NCBI RefSeq assembly: GCF_019977655.1
Contig: NZ_AP024849.1
Coordinates: 4,745,001 to 4,809,000, forward strand
DNA: 64,000 nucleotides
From: Clostridium gelidum
GTDB lineage: Bacteria > Bacillota > Clostridia > Clostridiales > Clostridiaceae
Reading direction: 5' to 3'
The translations under genes and the position numbers were made by a program. Shown here one piece after another: positions 8,515 through 17,068 of the stretch (positions are counted from its first letter, which is position 1; the number at the start of each line of letters is the position of its first letter). The notes below the pieces were generated by a model that worked only from the letters and a program-made list of their open reading frames with translations, was not told where the DNA came from and searched no databases.

Positions 8515-9018
8515 CTACACTCTAATTCTTTTGCTTAGTTCTATATAATTTAAACAAGATTTTTTATTATTCTCAATTTCTCCATCTGTTAATCTTCTCA
8601 CTACCTTAGCAGGGTTTCCAATAATTAGAACTCCATCATCAAATTTTTTATTCTGGGTTATTAAACTACCTGCTCCTACAATAGTATTATTGCCTATTTG
8701 AGCTCCATTTAATATTATAGCACCCATACCAATTAAAGTATTATCTCCAATCTTGCATCCATGGACTATTACTCCATGTCCAATTGTACATCCATTCCCA
8801 ACTTCTACTTTATTATTTTCGTCTACATGTACTATAGAATTTTCTTGAATATTAGTATTTTCTCCTATAACTATGCTTTCTACGTCTCCTCTAAGAACAG
8901 CACCAAACCAAATGTTTGTATTTCTTTTTAATGTGACATCTCCAATAATTACTGCAGTTTCTGCAATATAAACTTCTTCTTCAAAAGTAGGTTTCTTATC
9001 TATAAAATTTTTTATCAT
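8515..9018 (-). CDS. Gamma-carbonic anhydrase family protein (left-handed beta-helix)
   Basis: A 167-residue hexapeptide-repeat protein. Repeated I/V-G-x-x-x-x turns run through the whole chain (IGDVTL, IGENTNI, VGNGCTI, IGDNTLI, IGNNTIV). The three expected metal-binding histidines are present in NSIVHVD and GHGVIVHG. Family members (YrdA, PaaY, CaiE-like) form trimers with a metal at the interface and may or may not have carbonic anhydrase activity. It precedes the cvfB-like gene with a 50-base gap and is probably co-transcribed with it. Substrate specificity cannot be told from the sequence. Confidence 0.9.
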   Translation of the reverse strand: MIKNFIDKKPTFEEEVYIAETAVIIGDVTLKRNTNIWFGAVLRGDVESIVIGENTNIQENSIVHVDENNKVEVGNGCTIGHGVIVHGCKIGDNTLIGMGAIILNGAQIGNNTIVGAGSLITQNKKFDDGVLIIGNPAKVVRRLTDGEIENNKKSCLNYIELSKRIRV

Positions 9019-9133
9019 AATTGCTCACCCCATTTAAATCCTAAAGTTATTTTAACATTACATTGAGTTATTGTCATTATTTTGCCCATCTTTATAATAA
9101 TATATATTATAAATAATTTTTAGAGGTATAATA

Positions 9134-10138
9134 TTGGGTAAAAAAAAATCAACTAAAACCAACTTTATTATAGATGATTTGAATTTCTATTACGGCATCC
9201 CTCATGCTCACTGTGAATTTTCAACAGGACGTGGTACTCCCATTGAAGCTTTTGATTATGCAAGGCATGCTGGTCTAGATTTTCTAATTTTAACAGATCA
9301 TAATAATTATCTAACTAAGACTGTACAAATAAAAGGAACTGAATTAAGTAAGTGGGATACAGCTAGACATTTAGCTTCACGCTATAATAAAAAACATGAA
9401 AATTTTTTAGCCTTAATAGGCTTTGAAAGTAAAACTAATCCATTTGGAGATATTAATGTAATAAATTCTAATAAGTTCTTCACAGGCACAGTAACTAATC
9501 TTCAATTATTAGTTCTTTGGATGCTTAACAACCCTACTGCATGCGTTTCAATTAACCATCCACATAAGACAATAGAATATTTAGAATATAACCCTATTTT
9601 AAATAAATTAATCACTTCTATAGAAGTTGGAAATGGTTCTTCTCCTAACAAATATTTAAGATATGAAAAATATTATTATTACTTACTTAATAATGGTTGG
9701 AAATTAGGTGCTATAAACGGTCAAGACAATCACAAATTAAATTTCGGTGACGATGAAAACTTAACATGTGTAATTGCTGATGAACTCACAAGCACTTCAT
9801 TAGTTGATGCTTTCAGAAATCGCCACACATATTCAACTGAATCTAGAACTTTAATTATGTATTTTACAATAAATGATAATTTCATGGGTGATGTAATTCC
9901 ATCAGAAAATGAAGACTTACAATTTTCAATCTTTGCTCATGATCCGGTTCATAAAATAGTAGAAATTGATATTATTTCTACTGGTGGGATAGTAGTAAAA
10001 AAAATAACTAATTTGAACTTAAATAAAGTAAAATATCTATATAATCATGAATCTATAAAAAATGAATTGTGGTATATAATAAAAATAACCTTAGATAATC
10101 ATAAAATTGCCATAAGCTCCCCTATCTTTATAGATTAA
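9134..10138 (+). CDS. PHP-domain metallohydrolase (CehA/McbA-like)
   Basis: A 334-residue cytoplasmic protein with a PHP phosphoesterase domain in residues 15-240. Metal-binding motifs are HAHCEF near the N-terminus, LTDHNN, an SINHPH segment in mid-domain and NGQDNH further on. The C-terminal 90 residues form a beta-rich tail often seen in CehA/McbA-type hydrolases. The substrate is unknown; PHP proteins of this kind act on phosphoesters or carbamates. Translation seems to begin at TTG (9134) behind AGAGGT. The gene is transcribed alone and ends 11 bases before a family 1 repeat. Confidence 0.85.
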   Translation: MGKKKSTKTNFIIDDLNFYYGIPHAHCEFSTGRGTPIEAFDYARHAGLDFLILTDHNNYLTKTVQIKGTELSKWDTARHLASRYNKKHENFLALIGFESKTNPFGDINVINSNKFFTGTVTNLQLLVLWMLNNPTACVSINHPHKTIEYLEYNPILNKLITSIEVGNGSSPNKYLRYEKYYYYLLNNGWKLGAINGQDNHKLNFGDDENLTCVIADELTSTSLVDAFRNRHTYSTESRTLIMYFTINDNFMGDVIPSENEDLQFSIFAHDPVHKIVEIDIISTGGIVVKKITNLNLNKVKYLYNHESIKNELWYIIKITLDNHKIAISSPIFID

Positions 10139-10149
10139 AGGAAACTTGT

Positions 10150-10270
10150 ACTTATGTGGATGATCCGCCGAAATAATGAGCATGCTTTTGTGACCGTTTC
10201 TAAGGAATTTTGCTGGGTGCTTCTAAGATTCCTAATGAAACACTTCACAAAACATGCTCCTTATTTCTAG
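10150..10270. repeat. Family 1 palindromic element, short variant (copy B1)
   Basis: It begins with the same outer sequence as copy A (ACTTATGT..ATCCGCCGAAAT). The inside is much shorter: arms 10168-10200 and 10237-10270 pair (GAGCATGCTTTTGTGA.. against ..TTCACAAAACATGCTC), capped by a small TAAGGAAT / ATTCCTAA stem. It appears to be an internally deleted or diverged member and sits beside full-length copy B2. Confidence 0.75.
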
Positions 10271-10283
10271 TTGAGTATATTTT

Positions 10284-10323
10284 CCTAGTATAATTTCTAC
10301 TTAGGAGTTGCACTTATACTAGG
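10284..10323. repeat. Small inverted repeat between two family 1 copies
   Basis: A perfect 10-bp inverted repeat CCTAGTATAA / TTATACTAGG with a 20-base loop lies exactly between copies B1 and B2. It may be a terminator-like remnant; there is no T tract. Confidence 0.6.
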
Positions 10324-10340
10324 TATTATATTTAACATTT

Positions 10341-10576
10341 ACTATGCTATGTATATGTCTAAACCGAGAACTTGGATACATGTTTGTGAAAGCGGCATTA
10401 GAAAATAAGCTGTTGAAGCCACTTAATGGTGGGTTGTTCCATTTTTAGTTTGTCCCAATTTTATATTGGGAGCAAACTGAAATGGATGCAACCTGCCATT
10501 TAGTGGCTTCCAGCGAAATTTTCTTAGTCCGCTGGAACAAACATGTATTCAAGTTCGGCGAGTTATACACATAAGT
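10341..10576. repeat. Family 1 palindromic element, copy B2 (inverted orientation)
   Basis: A full-length copy of about 236 bp. Its reverse complement aligns end to end with copies A and C, from TACTTATGTGTATA through the GGTTG..CCATTT segment and the CCCAAT..ATTGGG tip to the GTTTAGACATATACATAG end. The terminal inverted repeat ACTTATGTGTATA / TATACATA is visible. It lies 11 bases from the stop of the convergent minus-strand gene at 10587. Confidence 0.88.
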
Positions 10577-10586
10577 ATATTTTTAC

Positions 10587-10919
10587 TTATCTTTTTTTCA
10601 CTCTATTTGGCTTGGCTTTTGGTTTAATTACTATTTGTTTTTCTTTCTTTTTAGGTCCACCGGTTTGCATAATGTCCATGAACCATAAGAAAAATAATAC
10701 TGCAAATATTGATAGTCCATATGAAATATATTTAGTTATTTCATATGGAAATATTTTATCTGCAAATATTTGAGCTGCAAATAATATTATAGATATTGAT
10801 AAGGGAATCCATTTAGTTATTCGCACTTTAACAAATATATATTTTTTAGCTACTACATAAGCTACCACTATAACTCCAAATAATAATACGAATGAAATAA
10901 TTGTTATTAATAAATTCAT
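10587..10919 (-). CDS. Small membrane protein of unknown function
   Basis: 110 residues with three predicted membrane helices (about 4-25, 36-53, 63-83) and a strongly basic, lysine-rich C-terminal tail (KKKEKQ..KAKPNRVKKR). An AGGAGG sits 9 bases before the ATG. The basic tail should lie in the cytoplasm and could touch nucleic acid or phospholipid head groups; this is inference. I do not recognise the family. Confidence 0.75.
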   Translation of the reverse strand: MNLLITIISFVLLFGVIVVAYVVAKKYIFVKVRITKWIPLSISIILFAAQIFADKIFPYEITKYISYGLSIFAVLFFLWFMDIMQTGGPKKKEKQIVIKPKAKPNRVKKR

Positions 10920-11214
10920 CTGTCACACATCCTCCTAAAAAAGTTTATACCCTCAAGGGGCACCTCGTCTGCTGTCTAATTGTTATAATTTCATATAGTT
11001 ATATAATAATTTATATATAAACTATTATCAAGTATTCCTTGTAGTTTATTTTAAGATTTATTAATTTCTATTATCAGTATAACATAACAATTTTTATTAA
11101 AATATCAATATTATAAAATTTATTTTTACAATTTTATATTTTTTCCTTTAATTCTTCCTATAAATTTGATAAAATTAAAAAAAGTATGTATATAAATAAT
11201 GTGAGGTGATATTA

Positions 11215-11682
11215 ATGGCTTTAGTTTCAAATAATCATTTAGATGAATTAGACTTACAAATATTAGACCTATTAGTGAAAGATTGTAGAACTCCCTATTT
11301 AGAAATCGCAAGAATATGTCATGTAAGTGGTGGTACTATTCACGTAAGAATGAAAAAAATGGAGGATATGGGAATAATAAAAGGTTCTCGAATAATTTTA
11401 AATCTTCCAAAATTAGGATATGACGTATGTTGTTTTGTTGGAATATATGTTGGTAAAACATCTTCTTTTAATGCTGTATTTGATGAAATGTCCACTATAA
11501 ACGAAGTTGTGGAGTTACATTTAACTACAGGTAACTATTCTATGTTTGCAAAAATAGTTTGTACTAATATTTCAGATTTACAAGATGTATTACTTAATAA
11601 GATAAATAATATTGATGGAATAGAACGAACTGACACATTTGTTTCTTTATCTCAACCTATAGATAGAAACATTTCCTTATAA
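11215..11682 (+). CDS. Lrp/AsnC family transcriptional regulator
   Basis: A 155-residue regulator. The N-terminal winged helix-turn-helix (LDELDLQILDLLVKD..YLEIARI..VSGGTIHVRMKKME) is followed by a RAM effector domain from about residue 65 (VCCFVGIYVGK..VVELHLTTGNYSMFAKIVC). Such proteins form octamers, respond to amino acids and bind DNA. The start is the ATG at 11215 behind GAGGTGAT; an in-frame GTG at 11206 overlaps the ribosome site itself. The gene stands alone and its targets are unknown. Confidence 0.93.
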   Translation: MALVSNNHLDELDLQILDLLVKDCRTPYLEIARICHVSGGTIHVRMKKMEDMGIIKGSRIILNLPKLGYDVCCFVGIYVGKTSSFNAVFDEMSTINEVVELHLTTGNYSMFAKIVCTNISDLQDVLLNKINNIDGIERTDTFVSLSQPIDRNISL

Positions 11683-11860
11683 AAAAATATTAAGTATAGA
11701 ATAAAAATACATGTATGAGTACATATTATATGTATTCATATCTTTCTTAAGTATGTGCTAAGAAATTTTTAATGTAAAATTAATATTATTATATTGTATT
11801 TTGATATATAATATAATAAATTCTAAATACTCAATTTTTTATTAGGAGGTAGTTATATTT

Positions 11861-12622
11861 TTGCATACAATAGTGAATTTTAATTTTTATAATTTAATAT
11901 ATTTCTTTACATTTTATTCCTTTGGTGGTTGGTGCATTGAAGTTTTATATTATTTTAAAAATGAACATAAGTTTGTTAATCGAGGATTTTTATATGGTCC
12001 TTTTTGCCCAATATATGGTTGTGGAGCTGTATCTCTTGTAGTATTTTTAGATAACTATAAGAATAATATATTTATACTATTTTTCTTAGCAGTTTTATTA
12101 ACTTCAATTTTAGAGTATTTTACAGGATTTATATTAGAAAAAGCTTTTAAAACTAAATGGTGGGATTATACTGATGATCCATTTAATATACACGGACGCG
12201 TTTGTTTACTTTATTCTTTAATGTGGGGTGTTGGTGAAGTTGTTATAATAAGAATCATACATCCTATTCTTAATGATATAGTTACGAATATTCCATCAAT
12301 ATTAGGCGATATAGTCCTCTCTGTCATTGTTATTTATTTTATTTTTGATTTTTGTTTTACTTTAGCTTCTTTAATGCAATTTGATAAAATGTTCTATGCA
12401 TTTCAGTTTGTACCAGTTAATTTTTTGTTTGAAAAACCTGGTATATTATTATCTTCTACAAGAGAAAAAGCTATAGATAAAATTAGAACTTTTGAATCTC
12501 TTCTTGGTAAATTCAAATTTAATTTTAATAATAAAAACTCAAGATACAATTTTTCATATCGTTCATATAACCAATTGAATAATATATTTAAATCTTTAAA
12601 AGACAAGTTAAAAAAGGATTGA
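11861..12622 (+). CDS. CmpB-like membrane protein (putative ABC transporter permease, PF06541 type)
   Basis: A 253-residue integral membrane protein. About six hydrophobic segments and the family pattern 'SFGGWCIEVLYY..NRGFLYGPFCPIYGCGA' and 'EYFTGFILEKAFKTKWWDY' identify it as a CmpB-like protein. The family is often annotated as an ABC permease, but no ATPase partner is adjacent and transport has not been shown. The C-terminal 60 residues are cytoplasmic and basic. Translation probably starts at TTG (11861) behind AGGAGGT. The stop codon lies inside the stem of the downstream terminator. Confidence 0.82.
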   Translation: MHTIVNFNFYNLIYFFTFYSFGGWCIEVLYYFKNEHKFVNRGFLYGPFCPIYGCGAVSLVVFLDNYKNNIFILFFLAVLLTSILEYFTGFILEKAFKTKWWDYTDDPFNIHGRVCLLYSLMWGVGEVVIIRIIHPILNDIVTNIPSILGDIVLSVIVIYFIFDFCFTLASLMQFDKMFYAFQFVPVNFLFEKPGILLSSTREKAIDKIRTFESLLGKFKFNFNNKNSRYNFSYRSYNQLNNIFKSLKDKLKKD

Positions 12623-12651
12623 GGTAAACTAAATCACCTTAATCCTTTTTT
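12611..12651. terminator. Bidirectional intrinsic terminator overlapping a stop codon
   Basis: AAAAAGGATTGAGGT pairs with ACCTTAATCCTTTTT. The TGA of the CmpB-like gene lies in the ascending arm, and the convergent HprK-like gene ends 9 bases beyond the hairpin. Confidence 0.85.
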
Positions 12652-12659
12652 AATATGCC

Positions 12660-14411
12660 TTATTTCATTTTCTTTATTTCATCAAACAATTCTATTGCTG
12701 CATTCCTCGGACCATCTTTTTCCTGACCTTTTACTCCTAAACAAGTTCTAATTTGTCCAACTTTAACTTGTCCTTTTTCGAACATAGTTTTAAAGTATTT
12801 CTCAATAAGAGCATTAGTTTCATCTTGTTTTTGAGCTGGTCCAAAAGGATTTGCAAAAAACGATTCCACGAGTCCAGTTTCAGTAGTAGTTCCTTTAGCC
12901 ATTCTAGCACCTGATTTAAATACTTTTATTGCCTCCTCTGGATTCTTAAAGTAATTTAAATATTTCCCTCCACTTTCAACACCTTCATAGTTATTAGCAT
13001 AAAAGAAGAAATCTACTCTATGCCCTTTAGATATTTCTTTGTATGATGCTACTGGCACAACCAATCTTGCATTAATCTTATCCGGATTCATGAATATACT
13101 TCTATCCATTTCTTTAAATGCATATCCTTGATCTAAATCATCTAACCTAACGAAAGCACCAATTTCAGTTCCATATCCTTTAATTATCCCCTCTTCTAAT
13201 TTAAATGTACCCATATCATCAAAGATAATTGTCATATCTGAAATATAGTCTTCACTTAAACTTCTAAAGGCCTCTAAGCTTTCAGATTTACCTGCCCCAC
13301 TATCCCCCATAATAACGACATTAGCTTCATCACCACTTTTAAGAATAATATTTACCATTGATCCATGTATTGGTAGAAAGTCTCTTTTTATCATAATTAA
13401 ATTATAAAGTGTTAGCGTCATCTTCTTTATATAACCAAAATAATCAATTTTTTCAGAATGACTTACATATCCAAGCATTATATCATTTTGAATATCATCA
13501 TAAAATACTGTTTTTAGTTCTTCACCATCATCCTTAGCTCCAAAGACATAAATAATGTCTGGCTTTCTACCTCTTGTCTCCTCACTTCTTGCCATTTCAA
13601 ATAAATTACATAAACTTACTCCATGTTCCATAAAATCTCTATGAAAATAAATAAAAGCAATTAATCCTCCTATTTTAGCTGGATAGCAAAACCAATGTTC
13701 CTTATTTATTTGAGCATATTTTAATGGATTATATTTTACTTCTGCAAACATACCATCTCTTGTATTTTTTTTAGGATAAGTAATGAATGGTGTTTCTAGA
13801 AGAATATGATCTATAAATGGAACTTCATCCAATATTTCATAACCATTTGGTCTTACCCATTCCATTCCATGAATCATAATGCAAGCATTTCCACCTGCAG
13901 GTATTTGTCTATAAACTTTGGGTTGATATCCTGTAACATGTTGTTCAATTTTTCTATATAACTTTAAAATTAATGTAGAGAAATTAGCATTTGCTTCTGT
14001 AAAACTAACAGCAGCAAGTCCATCTTGAACTTTATATCTATGAACTATAGTATATCTTTCAAGTTTTCTCCAAAATAAATATAAGTCTTCTATAAATGCT
14101 ATAAATTCATCTCTATCGTCTAATAATTTTGAATATGCTACACTAATTTCTACAACTTCTTCCACACTCATAACTGTTAAATATTTTATGATCACTGTTA
14201 AATCTCTTCTAATATCCAGAAGACTATCGGTTTCTAATGTTTCATTTAAGTATCTATACGATAGTGATTTTCTCTTTTTAGCTCTTTTTAAATAAACCTC
14301 TAAAATTCGTCTAAATCCATCACTTTCTAATATACACTCAAAACTATTACAGTACTTTGCTGTAAAATTTATCATCACTTTGTCATTACTCATGGAAAAT
14401 TCTTTTTTCAT
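12660..14411 (-). CDS. HPr kinase/PEP-carboxykinase-fold P-loop protein, function unknown
   Basis: A 583-residue cytoplasmic protein. The C-terminal half has a phosphate-binding loop GDSGAGKSE (about residues 369-377) followed by FDDMG, an arrangement shared by HPr kinase and PEP carboxykinase. Such clostridial proteins are often labelled PEP carboxykinase. The N-terminal 340 residues have no recognisable domain. The usual PEPCK metal- and oxaloacetate-binding layout is not evident, so I would not assign that activity. The start is the ATG at 14411 (G-rich ribosome site); an in-frame ATG at 14426 has none. A promoter lies at 14485-14512. The gene is single, between two terminators. Confidence 0.8.
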   Translation of the reverse strand: MKKEFSMSNDKVMINFTAKYCNSFECILESDGFRRILEVYLKRAKKRKSLSYRYLNETLETDSLLDIRRDLTVIIKYLTVMSVEEVVEISVAYSKLLDDRDEFIAFIEDLYLFWRKLERYTIVHRYKVQDGLAAVSFTEANANFSTLILKLYRKIEQHVTGYQPKVYRQIPAGGNACIMIHGMEWVRPNGYEILDEVPFIDHILLETPFITYPKKNTRDGMFAEVKYNPLKYAQINKEHWFCYPAKIGGLIAFIYFHRDFMEHGVSLCNLFEMARSEETRGRKPDIIYVFGAKDDGEELKTVFYDDIQNDIMLGYVSHSEKIDYFGYIKKMTLTLYNLIMIKRDFLPIHGSMVNIILKSGDEANVVIMGDSGAGKSESLEAFRSLSEDYISDMTIIFDDMGTFKLEEGIIKGYGTEIGAFVRLDDLDQGYAFKEMDRSIFMNPDKINARLVVPVASYKEISKGHRVDFFFYANNYEGVESGGKYLNYFKNPEEAIKVFKSGARMAKGTTTETGLVESFFANPFGPAQKQDETNALIEKYFKTMFEKGQVKVGQIRTCLGVKGQEKDGPRNAAIELFDEIKKMK

Positions 14412-14412
14412 T

Positions 14413-14844
14413 TTTCCGCCCCCCATATGAATTCTTACAAGCTATAATATTTCATTTTCCTTTAAATTTGCTCACATTAAAATCATTATATCATACTTTT
14501 TGCAATATTCAACCTTACTTTTTTGCATTTATTGCATATTTACTACATAATCATAAATAAATATTACATTAAAATCGAAATTTTATTTCCATATAAAAAT
14601 GAATATATCCATTTTACTCCTTATTATACTAATATAATCAATAACATTGAATTTTATGAATATTATTCTCATTTTTCATCATCTTGTTCGTACTTATTAT
14701 AATTATTATAATATTCTAAGTGTACAATTTATGCGTTTCAGGTATTCTGTAAGAATTATGTATTGAATTACTTTATATAAAATTATCATTTCTAATGATA
14801 CAATAGTATATAAAAAGATATAAAAAGGAGTAACATTTGACTTT
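14413..14844. other. Divergent intergenic region
   Basis: About 430 AT-rich bases hold the minus-strand promoter at 14485-14512 and, for the plus gene, an extended -10 (TGATACAAT) near 14800. I see no repeat, small ORF or strong hairpin. Confidence 0.5.
14485..14512 (-). promoter_or_regulatory. Sigma-A-type promoter of the HprK-like gene
   Basis: On the minus strand TTGAAT (14512-14507) and TATAAT (14490-14485) are 16 bases apart, with TG just before the -10. It lies about 75 bases upstream of the start codon. Confidence 0.6.
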
Positions 14845-15723
14845 ATGATTAAAAATTATCTTAGAAAAAAATATTTGTTTCTAGTTTTGCTAGCTATACT
14901 AATTTCATCGTTAACAATAGGTTGCAATCTTTTTGCACCCAATTCTAATAAAAATACCCAAATTGATTCCAATAAAATGCTTGTACATTATATAGATGTA
15001 GGTCAAGGAGACTCTATTCTCATTCAGGTAAATAATAAGAATCTCTTAATAGATGCAGGACCTAATTCTGATAAAAAGAAGCTTTTAAATTACTTATCTG
15101 CTTTAAACTTAGAAACATTAGATTATGTCATTGCAACTCATCCCCATGAAGACCATATTGGTAACATGGATAATGTAATAAATGATTATAATGTTTTAGC
15201 TTTTTACTCACCAAAGGTTCAATCTACAACAAAGGCCTTTGAAAAAATGGTTGAATCATTAAAATCTAAGAATTTGAAAATAAATGTAATAAAGAAAGGT
15301 ACAGATTCTATTGATTTAGGTGAAAATACTAAAGTTACAGTGTTCTCTCCTAATAAAGATTATTACGAGGATTTGAATAATTATTCCCCAGTTATAAAAA
15401 TTGAATATGGAAAAACTTCATTTTTATTTACTGGAGATGCTCAAAAAGATGTTGAAAAAGAAATTTTGGCTACCAATGAAGATATTAGTGCTGATGTCCT
15501 TAAGGTTGGTCATCACGGCTCATCAACTTCTACTACTAACGATTTCCTAAAGAAAGTAAATCCATCACTAGGAGTAATTTCTGTAGGCCAAGATAATACC
15601 TATAATCATCCAAATGATGGCACTATTAAGCGTTTAAATGATAATAAAGTAACTATATATAGAACGGATAAAGATGGAACTGTAATACTATCCTCTGATG
15701 GCTCAAAGATAACAAAAAAATAA
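14845..15723 (+). CDS. ComEC/Rec2-type metallo-beta-lactamase-fold lipoprotein
   Basis: A 292-residue secreted lipoprotein. The signal peptide ends in a lipobox (TIGC, Cys27), so the enzyme should be anchored outside the membrane. The rest is a metallo-beta-lactamase domain of the kind fused to ComEC channels: DVGQGDS, THPHEDHIG, FTGDAQ and GHHGS. Stand-alone versions are thought to be nucleases or phosphoesterases; ComEC domains degrade the non-transported DNA strand. There is no membrane channel here. The ribosome site AAAGGAG stands an unusually long 14 bases before the ATG. The gene is monocistronic and is followed at once by a family 1 repeat. Confidence 0.88.
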   Translation: MIKNYLRKKYLFLVLLAILISSLTIGCNLFAPNSNKNTQIDSNKMLVHYIDVGQGDSILIQVNNKNLLIDAGPNSDKKKLLNYLSALNLETLDYVIATHPHEDHIGNMDNVINDYNVLAFYSPKVQSTTKAFEKMVESLKSKNLKINVIKKGTDSIDLGENTKVTVFSPNKDYYEDLNNYSPVIKIEYGKTSFLFTGDAQKDVEKEILATNEDISADVLKVGHHGSSTSTTNDFLKKVNPSLGVISVGQDNTYNHPNDGTIKRLNDNKVTIYRTDKDGTVILSSDGSKITKK

Positions 15724-15728
15724 CCGAC

Positions 15729-15957
15729 ACTTAGGCGTATACGCACCGAAATTAGATACATATTTATTCCGTAGGACTACGAAAATTTCGCTGGAAGCCA
15801 CTAAATGGGAGGTTGCACCCATTACAGTTTGCTCCAAATATAAAATTGGGACAAACTATAATGGAACAACCTCCCATTAAGTGGCTTCAACAGCTTATTT
15901 TCAATGCCTACTCCACAAATATGTATCCAATTTCTCTGTTTGGATATACGTATAAGT
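15729..15957. repeat. Family 1 palindromic element, copy C
   Basis: A full-length copy (229 bp) starting 5 bases after the stop of the ComEC-like gene. Ends are ACTTAGGCGTATA and TATACGTATAAGT. The middle stem GAAGCCACTAAATGGGAGG pairs with CCTCCCATTAAGTGGCTTC almost perfectly; the GGGAGG/CCTCCC pair replaces GGCAGG/CCTGCC of copy A. Of the four long copies it is the only one not in a convergent gene gap. Confidence 0.88.
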
Positions 15958-16104
15958 ATAGTAAATTTTGAATATACCTTTAAATCAGCTTTGAAATATT
16001 CACAATTTAGATATTATGCATTACCATGCCTAATATCTGTATATGCATCACGAAATAACTTCTACAACTTGATTCCTTTGTCTTACATATAAAAATAAAT
16101 TATC

Positions 16105-16133
16105 TTTACATTATTATTTTCAAAATGTATAAT
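16105..16133 (+). promoter_or_regulatory. Sigma-A promoter of the gltX operon
   Basis: TTTACA (16105-16110) and TATAAT (16128-16133) with a 17-base spacer ending in TG. Transcription would begin about 40 bases before stem I of the T-box leader. Confidence 0.75.
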
Positions 16134-16183
16134 AAATTTGTATTTAGTAAATAATAATTACCAATTGAATAAAATGCGATGAT

Positions 16184-16427
16184 AAAGAGGAGTAGATAGT
16201 ATTTTAAATTTAAGAGATCTAGGGATAGTGTAATCCTAGAATTTAAAACTATTGAAAGAAGCTTTGGAGCAATGAATAGAAAGTCGTGAGATGTAGTATA
16301 TTTATGGGGTTATTCCCTTAAAGATAATTAAGTGGATTAAGTGGAGGTATACTTTACTAATCAATTTAGGTGGTAACGCGGAAGTTAGCCTTTCGTCCTA
16401 ATGTTTTTTAGGACGAAAGGTTTTTTT
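16184..16427 (+). ncRNA. T-box leader, glutamate specifier (GAA)
   Basis: Stem I runs from AAAGAGGAGTAG to the pairing GAAGCTTT. The AGGGAT..ATCCT apex is visible. The strand opposite AGTA carries GAA followed by A, which reads as a Glu codon. The antiterminator holds the conserved T-box sequence AGGTGGTAACGCGG (16368-16381). A strong terminator (CCTTTCGTCC..GGACGAAAGG plus seven T, 16389-16427) follows. Uncharged tRNA-Glu should stabilise the antiterminator and turn on the downstream HIT gene and gltX. The specifier fits the synthetase gene exactly. Confidence 0.93.
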
Positions 16428-16505
16428 ATATTTATATTAAATATAAAAAAATTAAAGTACGCAATTGTAAATTATTGCGTAAAACATATATTGGAGGGAA
16501 TGATG

Positions 16506-16922
16506 ATGAAAAATAAAGATTGCGTGTTTTGTAAAATAGTAAACAAGGAAGAACCTTCAAATATTATTTATGAAGATAAACTTGTGTGTTGTTTTTTAGA
16601 TATAGACCCTATAAATGAAGGGCATGTATTGATAGTACCTAAAGAACATTACCATGATATTGATGATTTAGATGATGAAACTTTATTAAGAATTACAAAG
16701 TTATCTGCAAAACTTACCAAGGTCATAAAAAAAGCATTTAATCCTGATGGATATACAATTATGCAAAATGGAGGGCTATTTACTGATTTTGGGCATTATC
16801 ATATGCATGTATTTCCAAGGTATATAGATGATGAATTTGGATGGACTTGCAAAAATATTGATAATAAAAAGAGTTTCGATGTTGTAAAAGAAAATTTAAA
16901 AGTAATATTACAAGAACTATAA
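16506..16922 (+). CDS. HIT family protein (histidine triad nucleotide hydrolase)
   Basis: A 138-residue cytoplasmic protein with a full HIT domain: CVFCKIVNKE at the N-terminus (a likely zinc-binding CxxC), PINEGHVLIVPKEH in the middle and the catalytic triad motif HYHMHVFPR near residue 100. HIT proteins hydrolyse nucleotide phosphoramidates such as aminoacyl-AMP side products. This suits its place as first gene after the T-box in the gltX transcript; the functional link is inference. Three ATG codons stand in a row (16500, 16503, 16506). The third has the best spacing (8) from GGAGG. Confidence 0.9.
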   Translation: MKNKDCVFCKIVNKEEPSNIIYEDKLVCCFLDIDPINEGHVLIVPKEHYHDIDDLDDETLLRITKLSAKLTKVIKKAFNPDGYTIMQNGGLFTDFGHYHMHVFPRYIDDEFGWTCKNIDNKKSFDVVKENLKVILQEL

Positions 16923-17013
16923 TTTTATTAGCAAAAAATATCCTTTTATGAATATTTTAATTATAATCATGAAATAGTTTTATTTTAGGCACATTGTTTT
17001 ATATAACTTGCCC

Positions 17014-17038
17014 TACAAGGGGCTTATAATACCTTGTA
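17014..17038 (+). other. Intercistronic hairpin between the HIT gene and gltX
   Basis: TACAAGG / CCTTGTA form a 7-bp stem followed by AAAAA; an overlapping alternative GCCC-TACAAG-GGGC is also possible. There is no T tract, so it is not a classical terminator. It may be an RNA processing or stability site. Confidence 0.4.
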
Positions 17039-17068
17039 AAAAAGATAGAGTAAGGAGAGAAATAAATA

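Noticed and set aside
10543..10773. 76-codon plus-strand ORF
   Set aside because: It is antisense to the small membrane protein gene and starts in the family 1 repeat.
15904..16092. 62-codon plus-strand ORF
   Set aside because: It begins inside family 1 copy C and has no ribosome site; matches the repeat-derived ORF at 3562.
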